From NCBI RefSeq assembly GCF_950023065.1, contig NC_088677.1, positions 47,384,555 through 47,448,554 of the forward strand: a stretch of 64,000 bases of DNA, read 5' to 3'. The DNA comes from Planococcus citri. Its lineage: Eukaryota > Arthropoda > Insecta > Hemiptera > Pseudococcidae. Below, in pieces: positions 37,356 to 49,000 of the stretch. The notes under the pieces were generated by a model that was not told the origin of the DNA, made no database searches, and saw only the letters and a list, made by a program, of their open reading frames with translations. Position 1 is the stretch's first letter, and each line of letters starts with the position of its first letter. A program made the translations under genes and the position numbers.

Positions 37356-39791
37356 AGTGCCGGTAGCTAGTTAACTTTTTATCAAGTCGCTTTCTTGTTT
37401 TTTTTTCTTCATACTTACTAGAATGTTTAATCAAATTGGGCTACCTACCTACCTACCTACCTATCTACCATCACCTATTATGATGGGTCGTTTTTTTCTT
37501 GCAATATATATTTATAACGATGGTTTTCGTCGATTTTATTATAAATATGGACCAGTTAATTAATTGATTCTTGTTTGTAAAATAAATGTTCCATGTAAAT
37601 TGCGAAGCTTAGTCGACTTGAGTAGATAATAAATCATGGTAACCCAAAAAAAATTCTCAACACGTGAAGATGAGCTGATTCATGATTCTTACTCTGTTTG
37701 AGAAACTTTGGCACTCGTCATAATTTTTTGAATGCTTTCCTGAAGTTTTCAATTGAAATTTTTGACTAATTAGGGAATAAGTACACGATTAATGAATTTT
37801 ACTTTAATGAATAATCTTCATAAGTACTTTGGATTTTTTTTTTCAATTCCAAGTGGTAGCTCTGGGTATAATACATAGGTACCTATTATTGTGAATTTTG
37901 AATCAATAAATTCTCGAGAACGTGGAAAAATTCACTTTTTCGACCAGACTATAATATGTTGAAATTTTATACAAGGCTTTCCGTTCAAGTGTAACTCCTT
38001 TTCACCAGTTTAATATTCAACCCACCTTAGTAATCTTATATACATGGATGTTTACCTAACCTTCAAAATACAGGGGTAGAAATAGATAATATGTGTATGT
38101 ATTGATTGAAGTTTGAAGGGTAGGTATAGTACATTTTGTGGCCTTGCATGGGATTGGGCCACATTGGACAGCAATACATTTTGTCCGATTTTGTCCAAAA
38201 ATTTTTGTGTGGGTGATTATTTCGATTAGGAACTAGGGAAAAGAACTACCTAGGTACGTATTATTCAAAAATTGATAGTTCTTCAAACTTTATTTAAAAT
38301 GTCACATTATAATACGTATCAACTTTTCTAAATCAGAGTGTAAAATGTTTTCAGAAATTTAAAAAACCGAGTTTTTTTTAAAATAAAAAGTCGATCATTG
38401 AAAATCCATTGTAATTTTTTCAAAGTTCAAGACAACATCAATTTTGTTTCAAAACTTTCTGCACCTATACTTGATCTACTTGAGCATGAGGATCTAGGTA
38501 CTGAAGTGCTTGAATACACCACGTGGGTCAAAATATTTTGAAAAAAATTCAAAAACAGTCCCATGCTTATTTGAGAAAAAAAAGTCCTAGCAATTTTCAA
38601 ACAAGAAATCCTCTTTTGAATGCATCATATTCAGGAGGGGTGGGGGAGGAGTATGATAAAAATTGAAAATTTAGAACGATGGGGTGAAGTGAAGGAGATG
38701 TGCGTTTTTCATCATGAGTTATAAACGATCCAAAAAATTGAAAAAGTGCATTCAAATTTGAAAATGATTGAAGTTTTTAATGAATTTGATAGATAAAAAA
38801 AGAGAGAGCGTGATAAACCCCAAGAACATGGTCTTTCTCTAACTCAATTTTTTTTTTAATTCGATAAATCTACCAGAGAAACAATATATTGAGAGGGGGT
38901 GGAGGAAGAGGGTAACGTCGTCAGTTCAATCAATTATTAATGATCCAAAAAATCAAAAAAAAAAACTTACTCTTAATGTACGAAAAATTTTCAAAATTTT
39001 CGATACGTCTTTTGTAATGAAAATTCTTAAGATATTTTGTCGAACTTTTGTCATTTGGAGAAATGATGTTCGGGCATATGGATTCGGGAAAATATTTTTC
39101 GGGTGTTCGCCTGTTCGGCAGACGGGATTTTAGTTTTCGGGTTGATGGATTTGGGGAAATGGACGGTAACCGTACATATTATATGGTCTGAGGATTCAAC
39201 TGGATCTCATTTTCCCACCGTGATTTTCATAGCAGGTATGAGAGTGGAACAAATTTTTCACCATCGTAAATTTGCATTGATAAACATAGGTATTTTTTTT
39301 CTATTTTTTTATTTTTTTTCGTTACAAACAACATAATGAATTCAAGTTTTATTTACGATTGCTTTTCTCCGTAAAACCAATCAACACCACCTTCGTGGTT
39401 GATTCTCAATATTTCACTCGATACGATACGATGAAAACTGTTCGATGAATCGACGAAACTGAAAATATTTTCCAAGTTACCGCCATTCTTTGCGTAATTA
39501 AAATTTTTCATTCGATTCGAGAACCCATATAACAGAATACAAAATAATATAATCAACATTTTTGATTCAGCGCGTAACGAGTAATAGGTAGGTAATAGGT
39601 ATACCTATATAAGTATCGACTATCGAGTAAAGCTAGCTCAGCGTAAAAAATCTCTATCGGTATAACTCAACGTCGAACAATTTAACATTACGATTAATTT
39701 GTCGTTTTATTCTGTTTGTCTATCGTTTTTCCGCTCCATAGCTTGGTAAACGTTTTTCTGATCTAATTAGTTATTTTTTATTGTTTTGCAG
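37356..39791. other. Probable Appl intron, no gene seen
   Basis: AT-rich sequence immediately upstream of the first recognised Appl exon. It carries a TACC repeat at 37441-37462 and two related G-rich passages (around 38630-38760 and 38870-38960) that share GATCCAAAAAAT context and look like an old dispersed repeat. It ends in a pyrimidine-rich stretch, TTTTGCAG, that forms the splice acceptor. Confidence 0.5.
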
Positions 39792-40007
39792 CAACAAGCA
39801 CTGAAGAATATTGCAACTGGTGATTCGTCATCTTTACATTTTGAACCACAAGTAGCTTTATTATGCGACCAAAAAAGCGGGCAGCCGTATTACAACCAGT
39901 ACATGAGTCAATCTGGACGCTGGACAGTAGATACGAATTCTAGGTCTAGTGTTTCATCGTCATCGTGTACCAATGAAAAACTAGACATATTGGAGTATTG
40001 TAAAAAG
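39792..40007 (+). CDS. Appl: Appl exon: growth-factor-like domain, first part
   Basis: 72 codons, phase 0 at both ends, after TTTTGCAG and before GTAAGA. It encodes FEPQVALLC and SGRWTVDTN, then CTNEKLDILEYCKK, the conserved cysteines and LDxLxYC signature of the E1 growth-factor-like domain. The reading frame stays open a few codons upstream through the acceptor, but no ATG with a signal peptide is there, so this is an internal exon. An alternative acceptor 7 nt downstream (CAACAAG) would break the frame. Confidence 0.93.
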
Positions 40008-43000
40008 GTAAGAAAATTTCATCGTAATTTTCTGCATCGTTTTCGCTTTATAATACACGTGGTACCGACCGACTATACGATGATTACGTAAATGACAACA
40101 CATACATACTATACGAGTATAAACGAACGCGAACCTTCAATCTATACGTGTCACGTAACTCGAATATAATAATTTAAAACCGTTCTCTGACATTTGAATA
40201 ATCTTGCAATTTGCCAACTAAATCTGCGCCGGATTTATACCTACCATGGTAGATATTTAGTATAGTACGGAGGCTGGTTTTCATTTGAATTTATTACGAT
40301 TATTTTTAACAGCGTTTTACAGTAGGTATATTGTAGTATAGTTTCGTACTTTATATAGGATTTACGATAATACGTCGAGGTTACGTTATAATACTCTCCA
40401 CTGCAGACAAATTACAAAAATTTTCAATTAACCAGCCAACTCTCAATGTATAAATCCGACAAACGATATACGATGCTATTCTACATGTACGAGTATCACA
40501 TACCTATAAGGACTTAACATACCTACCAACTCACTCGATGTAATTTGTTATTCGCAGGTGTATCCAAGTCACGATATCACTAACATCGTCGAATCTAGTC
40601 ATTTTGTAAAAATCGGCGGTTGGTGTAAAGTAGGAAGATCTAAATGCAAAAAAACCGAATGGGTTAAACCGTATCGCTGCTTAGGTGAGTTCGTATAGTT
40701 TGATGATAATCATATTTCATCATTATTTTAAAATCGCATGCTGTAAAATTAAATAGGTAACACAGGCGTAGGTGTAAGACGTATAAGTACATATTATTAA
40801 GTAGATATCTAGCATAAATATAAAAACAATGTATTGAAATCGATCAGATAGCTATTCGTGGTGTTCGTTAATATTGATGAAGAGGCAGACCTAATTGAAG
40901 CCATACTTAAACCCAGCAATTGCTATTCTACAGAGTATATAGTACGTCTATTACCTACTGATAATCCGCGATAGATTTTTCTTCTGTAAATGTATCGAGT
41001 TGGATAATTCGAAACCAATGTTAGAATCAAAGAATCAAGTGAGAAAAGTTCTGTTTTATGCTGAAATTGTGAAAGTGTTCATCGGATTTTAATTTTATTC
41101 AAGGACTCTGGAAATGTCATCGGAAATCATTCTTCTTTTTGTCCCCTCCCTCCGCTCAAAAGAAAAGAATTTTCTGAACAATTTTTGTTAGTACCAGCTG
41201 ATTGAATTAAGTTTAAAATCTGCTGGAGACTTCAGAAGTACATATAGGTATCTATGTGCGTACCACATAATTTGAAAAGCACTCTTCTCACGTTGAGTGT
41301 GAGAATCTGGACGTCTCCCCCTCTTACCTAGTTGACCTCAAAAATTGCCCTTGAGATAAAATGGGAAACTATGATGCAATTTGTTTGTTTTAAATTTTCA
41401 AAAATTCGAGAAAAATCAAAAATCCAAGATATCAAAATTACTGAAGACGAAGAATTTGTTCAAAATGAAAAGAGTTGATTTTTCCAACTCAAGCCTTACT
41501 CAAATTTCAAAATATGGCACAAATCCTCCAAATGTGGACCGATTGTTGCAAAAATTTGCATTTCGACTCCCCAAAATACGTATACCTTTCAAGAAAATCT
41601 AAAAAAAAAAAATTTTCAATTTTTTTACTGTAGTTGCTCCATTTTTTTGACCTCAGATTTAGGGTCAAGAGAATCGTTCGCGAACGTTTCAACCCCCACA
41701 GTAGGATTCAGTACCCTAAGTACTACTAATATCCCACCATAAAAAAGATAACGATTTTTTGGACACTAAGTTGGTTTTCTCGTGACAGATCACAAATTAG
41801 AATCAATTTCACTTTTCGTCTTCAAATCTTTCATCTGACTGGCCATTTTACTATCACTAGCCAATCAGGTGCGAGTAGACATCTTCATCCACATCTTACA
41901 TCGTCAGTATAGCCCTTAGCCTCCGCCTCATAATTTCCTTTCTTTAGATTCATACTATGGTGCTTCAAAAAGTAACGTCCGTTTCGGGGCTAACGCCAAA
42001 ACTACCGAACCAATCAACGTGTGCTTCTAGTATGTTGTAGGCCAACTATTTCTCTCTCGTTTGCCGGGTCGCTGGTTATTCTAGCTTATTTGGTTGCTTC
42101 ATAACATCAGTTCAAAGTAAATGCTTTTTATGAGGCTTGTGCCCAAGAAATGATTTTTGGAATTACTCGTTTCTTAATACCAATACAAAAAGCACCACCA
42201 CAATAGGAAAGTTCAACCAATCAAGTTGTGCTTTTGGTGGAATGTAGAGTAACCCTTCCTCTTTCATTTGCCGGGTCGTTCATTTTTATAGCTTCACTGG
42301 TTGCTTCATAACATCAGTTCAAAGTGAGTGCTTCTTCTGAGATTCGAATCTGGGAAATTTTTCCCTGCATTGCTCGTTTTTTATGGCAAAAAACACAACT
42401 GTGAAAGAAATCCATGATGAAATTGTCCTCGAGGTATTGTCTGAATGCAATGGATATCAGAAATGTGCATCCTATGGTTGAATTCTCGATGAAATTCGCG
42501 CAGGACAGCGTTATGGAAAGTGGCGCTTGTTGCATGGTGTCCGGTGCAATCATCATCAAAGAGGCTTGTTTGGCCTTCACTGAGCATATTGACCAAGTAA
42601 CACTAATTTCTGGTATCCATTGCATCCAGACCATACCAGAGGACAATTTTATCAACAATTTTTTTCGCAGTTGTGTTTTTTGCATTGAAAAAGTGAGAAA
42701 TTCTGCACATCATTTCTTGGGCACAAGCCTCATAAAAAGCATTTACTTTGAACTGATGTTATGAAGCAACCAAATAAGCTAGAATGACCAGCGACCCGGC
42801 AAACGAAAGAGAAATAGTTGGCCTACAACATACTAGAAGCACAAGTTGATTGGTTCGGTAGTTTTGGTGCTAGCCCCGAAACGGACGTTACTTTTTGAAG
42901 CTCCATAGTATTAAAGTGCGAGTGTTTCTCTTGTCTGACAGTGCTTTTTATTATCTATCTATTTACCGAAATGTACCGTTCCTAGTGCCTAGATACCTAT

Positions 43001-46000
43001 CTTCTAAGCATCTTCTATAGGTATACATACAAGGTTGGGTGGACAAAAATATCGTGAACCCCAGAGAAAGTTTTTCATTAAAAATATAGGTTGGCAACGT
43101 GAAATAAGTAGATACATATACCTATATGTAGTTGGTGGAAGGTTATCATATCAGTCCAACAACAATCATATTATGCTATCATTATTATCATTCACTGTGA
43201 CCAACCAAAATATTTAGCATAAAACTTTTTTAAGGGTTCGCGATATACCCTGTGTAGGTATTCATTCACTCAAAACCCTGTAAACAACAAAGATTACATA
43301 CAGCAACATCTGACGAATAAATTTTATAATTAATCATTTTTAGTTTTTTTTTTTTTTTAATCTATGTACCTACCTACCTCTACCTATTAATTGAAAACTT
43401 TAGACAAAGATTTTTTATAAACGAAGTCTCGATAACGAGATGGTTCAGCGGTTGATTTACCCGATGAACCACAAAATTCAATAGATTTAACCTATGAGTT
43501 TTTAACCTAGGTACCTACCTCATTTTTGTCGTTCAAATTGAGAGACAAGTATACGAAATATTTGCTGATGGTTTAACTCTGAAGTAAAAACATTAAAAAA
43601 TACCTAGGTACCTATTTTCTATCTTATTTTGTTGATATTTATTAATAACAAAAAAAAAGTAGGTCCATTGGTGCTGACTTGATTATTTTAACGAATATTT
43701 AATCAAAGTACCTATAGTTCACGATCTTGTTTACATATCGTATTAACCATAATGTAGAGGTTTCATTTTCAATTTTCCCCCCATTTTTCGTCTTCAAAAT
43801 AACCATCAATCTATTTTATTGGTTACGATAAGAAGGAAGCAAGGGTAATTGAACCCATTACGTTTACACTTTGTGAAAACTCTTATGTAAACGAAAACGT
43901 GTAATGCTACTGGAAGAAAAATCCAAATTTTTCACATCAAACCCGTCACGCGTCATTTGCATAATTTCACCCTCGACGACGGTAGGAAAAAAATGCATCT
44001 AGGAAAATTCCGGTTCGCGAAAAATTGACTTGTTTCTAAACTCATTACAGTATAACACAGTTTAAACAAAATTATTCAGGTCGATTCGCGCCATAAAAAC
44101 CGCGCTTTACGTCGCACACACTTGCAAAACAAAGCGACGAACGCCGGAAAAAAGTACTTTCGGGAGACGGGAAAAGACCTTTGAATTTCATTAAAGCGCA
44201 TAACGTTTTTACCGCAAACTGGAAAATTTTTCGCCACAGAATAAGTTCATGTCGTCATAAATTCCACTCACATTGGTAAATTCGCTCGGTAATCTGGATG
44301 AAATAGCTATAAACCACTTTTGTCATTGACGGATCGCGATAAGCCTCGACTGTATAAAAGTTTTTTAATTTGTTCAAAATAAAACGCTTTTGCAAAAACT
44401 TGAAACGCGTGTAGGTACGCCGGTGAGAAAAAAAGAAAGAGAGAGGAAAAAACCTACCTACTTTTAGCGAGACTTTTCAACAAATCGATTATGTCGTCGC
44501 GTATTATATGTATTAGATATAGGTATAGTGTAAGTGTATACTTACTCGGTTGTATTCGTATGTACGAACTATGTTTCGCACATTACGCTCTTGTGATGAA
44601 AAGTTTAATATTTTGTTTACAGAGGGACCTTTCCAAAGTGACGCTTTACTGGTACCAGAGAAATGCGTTTTCGATCATATCCACAATCAATCAAAATGCT
44701 GGCCATTCGATCTATGGAATCAAACCGCATCCGTTTCCTGCCAAGATCGCGATATGAATCTTCGCAGTTTCGCTATGCTCTTACCATGCGGCATTTCCTT
44801 GTTCTCCGGAGTTGAATTTGTTTGCTGTCCAAATAAAGGTATGTTGTTATGACGACACGTGTTATTCTTCCTTTGTCTTTTGCTTCCCACTTTCTTCGAA
44901 TAGGTGTGAGTAGAGGTGTATCTCATTTACGTGATATTATCACGCTTACCACGATTATATTTCGCAGACTATAGCGTATAGCTGGAATAATGGCTTCGTA
45001 TTATATCCCCTTATAAAATTTTATGTTCCTACGACGAAAAATTACATCGTGTAATATCGAACGCCAACAGTCATCCGCCAATTTAATTTTCAAAATCACA
45101 ACCTTCCCTTCGATAGTATTACGATGTTCGTGTTATTCTGATTATCATCCTCAATCACGTATTTAATTCGTGAAAATTGATACTTGGAATAAAAAAAATT
45201 ACAATCGATAAAAAATTTGTTTTTGAAATGGTATCCGTACTCGAGACGAACGTTTTTTTATTGAAAGGATTTTTTCTCTCTTTTACGAGAATTATAATTT
45301 AATGGTAATAGTATCTTCTTTCGGTCGCACCTTCCCTTTCCTTTTTTCCTCCGCAAGACTTTTTTTTTATTTTTGAAAAAAAGGACTTTCGTATAAAATA
45401 TTATGTTTTTTTCGTCGACTGTTCAGAAACGTCAAAAAACGAGACAAATTAAATGAAAACGCGTTCGGTTAAAGGGATGCCATTTCGAATAACCTAATTG
45501 AAAATTCAAAACTACGTTTTATAGAAATCAACGTTGGAAAAATATTTCTCGGAGTTCGTTGGCGTAATGTTTTTATTGAAAAATCATAATCAATTTCCGC
45601 GCGAATAGTTCCAGCCGGAGAGCTGGACTAAATATTCTCGGGAATTACATTCGACCTTTTTGTATGTACTTTTAATAACTCGATCATTCGGATAAAATAG
45701 ATGCGGAAATTTCGAAACCTCGCTGTAGAAATTACTACATATTTTTCAAATAACCACGAAAGCTATATCGAATTCGGTGAAGGAATTTTCAATTTACTGT
45801 TTGAAAGAACATCGCTGTGCGTTGTGCGCCCTGGTATAGATGCCTATATATATGCCCAAATTTCCTGACATGTGGACCACTCGAGATTCCTAAAATAAAT
45901 TTTTTTGAAAAAAAATTGGAAAATTTCCGAACTGATTTAAATTTTGAGTGAATATTTATATCATAATAGCCTGACTCTCATCAAAATGTTTGATTATAAT

Positions 46001-49000
46001 AATTCTGCCATGGAGCAATAAAATACAGATAAATCACAAGTAAAATTTTTTGTCTTGTACACACAATTTTGGTATGATTACACGTACCTCAAGCAGTGTT
46101 TCCCATTCTACAGGCTACACATTAATTGTAGACTCGACGTTCATCTCCGCGATTCGATTTTTAAACCGTGCGCCACCTAGCGGAAGTTGATGAAACAGGG
46201 TGGGCCACTTTGTATGTAGCCTATACATTTGACAATTTGGCCCTGGGCCACATTGTCGACTGGGCCAGATGTTATGTAAGATTTACACGTAGCATGGGCC
46301 ACATGGAAGGAAATCTAAACCTATATATATCTACTTACTTAATTTTGAAATATATTTTCGTTCCAGACAAAGTAACCACGAAAAAGCTCTCGATTCCGAA
46401 CACGATGACTGACCAATTCGACATCGACGATGATATCGACGACGACGACGATGACGATGATGACGACGACGATCTAGACGACAGCGACGACGATTACGAT
46501 GGTTATGATGATGCCATCAGCAGCAGTACGAGAGCACCGACCACTTCTAGGCCTACAACAACGACTCCAGCACCAACTACCACCACGACTGCTCCACCAA
46601 CTCCGGACCCATATTTCACACATTTCGATCCTCATGAGGAACACAAAGCTTACAAAGAAGCACAAATGCGACTGGAGGAAACTCACAGAGAAAAAGTGAC
46701 CAAGGTAAGAAATTAATTGCGGAAACTCCAGTAATATTTCGAATTTTGTACGTTGGTTGACAGCGTTCCTTATTGTTTCATCAATAAATCGATCGCTTCG
46801 AGCTTTTTCACTGACTAGTGAGTCACGTACAAACAGAAGTACCTCTACCTACCTTACTCTATCAGTGCGTATAACGCCGGTATTAGGTAACAATCGAAAG
46901 AGTGATAAAAAGCAAAAAGAAAGTAGAAAAAAATATTAAATTCTATACTATACCTACTATGAGAACGTTTTAGCGCTTGATTTCACAAAAATCCCATCTT
47001 CGTGCGATATTCCCTTCATTTTATTCATCATCATCTCTTTTGGGAAATCTACAACGTAAGTCTGTAAGTGGTAATGGTACTACCTAATCAGTAACTAAAG
47101 GCATACATTTCCCGCGATGACAGATTAATTGTTTGCTCAGGCAAACTTTTGTAAAACTGAAACAATACAGCAACAACCATGCTTACCTACTTTAAGGGCC
47201 ATATTTATAGACGTTACTGAGGAATTGTTTGGCTAAGTGATGACGATTTTTAAAGTTGATTTTCCAGTCATGATTAAATTTTTAAAAGTGTTGGATCCTT
47301 AAGTATTCATATTGTATATTATTTTAAAAATATGAAATTTTTAATTCGTTTGTTAGAAAAATTGAAAAGAAATCCGCTAATTAGCTAAGCAGTTCCTAAG
47401 TAACATTTATAAATATGGCCGCGAGGTACTGCTAAAAACAGTGCCGGTGCCAGGATTTTTCGTGGGGGGGGGGGTATTGAATCCAAACCAAGTAATTTAT
47501 TCACCTCATTTTTTGGCAAGGGGCAGGGGGAGCAAATCAAACAAATATGTTATTTATTCATTTTAATTTTAAAGGAAGGCTTCGAGTAAATAGCGTATGA
47601 ATATACGCGTTATTATTTTCCTACAAAATGTAGGGTTAGGAGAGGAAGAAAATAACATTTTTCTCTCAAAAAAGATTAAAAAATGAAGTAGTTTGTGCCT
47701 AAGTAAAGGAAGGATGCAGAATTAGGAAGAATTTCCAAGCTTTTTTTAAATTTTAAAACAAGCTTGACAGATGTAGGTGTGTAACGTGTAATTGGCGCCC
47801 GTCCTAGTAAGACAAGAGCGCGAAAGTGCTTAGAAAATTAACACTTTTTACCATCAAAATTTTGTTTCAAAAAAGAAACTGGACTCTAGGAGGGAGATTC
47901 TCACCGTAATCCCCCCCCCCCCTATGGTAGTGCTGCACAACAACCGGATATCGGTTATCTATTAGGATATTTCAAGATTTCAGTATCCGGATAACTGGAT
48001 GTTAACTGGATTCTCCGAATCCATTGTTTTTTTTACTGTTTTTGTGACTTTTTTGAGTTTTAAATCCCTAAAAAAAAAAAGCGTTAGAAAAGTCACAAAA
48101 ACAATGTATTCCGAAAATTCGGTTGACATGCGGTTATCCGGTTACTGCGGTAACCGGGTGGAATATTCGGATTTCAATCCGATTATCCGGTTGTTGTACA
48201 GCACTAATTTTCAAGACATTCATTAAACGAAATATTACACAACAGGACGAATCACTCACTCCTTTCTGTTTCGATATACACATCTGAAAATATCTAACAA
48301 GGGAGGTGCCCCAGGTGACATGCACCGATTTTAATATTTTCAGCTGCTGAAGTTGATATTTCAGCCTTCCAGGGTGATTTTTCGATTTTCTCATTGTGAA
48401 AAATTGAGCAAAAATAGACGGCGGAGGTCGCATATTGAAACCTTTCATATTATTTGGGCATTTCAATACATATGATAAGACTAGCCCACGGTGAAATTTT
48501 CAGCTGCTGAAGTTGATATTTCAACCTCCCAGGGCGATTTTTCGATTTTCACGTGCCAATTATTTTGAAAAATTGGCCAAAAATAGTCGGCGCAGGTCGC
48601 ATACCGAAACCGCTCATATTATTTTGGCATTTCAGTACATTATGATGAGACTTGCCTATGGTGAAATTTTCAGCTGCTGAAATATCAACTTCAGTAGCTG
48701 AAAATTTGGGGTTAGACTATGTTCGATGTCCTCTATCCAATGATCCAAGAATCGTTGAAATCGGTGAATGTCACCTGAGGCACCTCCCTTGTAAGCTAAT
48801 TATGTAGGTACCTAGTCATTATTTTATACCCATTGTTTCTCATACGAGTACTTTTGTTTCATTTTTAGGTAATGAAAGACTGGTCCGATCTGGAAGAACA
48901 TTACCAAGAAATGAGATTGAAAGATCCACATATGGCCGAAGAATTCAAACAAAGGATGACGCTAAGATTCCAACAAACCGTACAAGCTTTAGAAGAGGAG

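Larger units (their letters stand above)
40685..44622 (+). other. Appl intron hosting two mobile elements
   Basis: 3.9-kb intron between the two E1 exons. It contains a mariner-like foldback (41955-42908) and a MITE (43035-43252). The remainder is AT-rich without a gene, and carries a long T run at 43346-43358. Frames reading through the exon edges (for example 44491-44622) are intronic. Confidence 0.7.
46705..48868 (+). other. Appl intron hosting three TIR elements
   Basis: 2.2-kb intron before the E2 exons, nearly half filled by inverted-repeat elements (47197-47420, 47930-48204, 48298-48791) and two opposed homopolymer tracts (G11 at 47464-47474, C12 at 47911-47922). No coding exon is evident. 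Confidence 0.7.

Noticed and set aside
40008..40091. Continuation of the first Appl exon past GTAAGA
   Set aside because: The next exon resumes the conserved VYPSHDITNIVE sequence exactly in phase, so the extension is intron.
46168..46366. Upstream extension of the acidic Appl exon to an ATG at 46168
   Set aside because: A good acceptor (TTCCAG) at 46366 joins in phase with the previous exon, and the upstream residues have no APP similarity.
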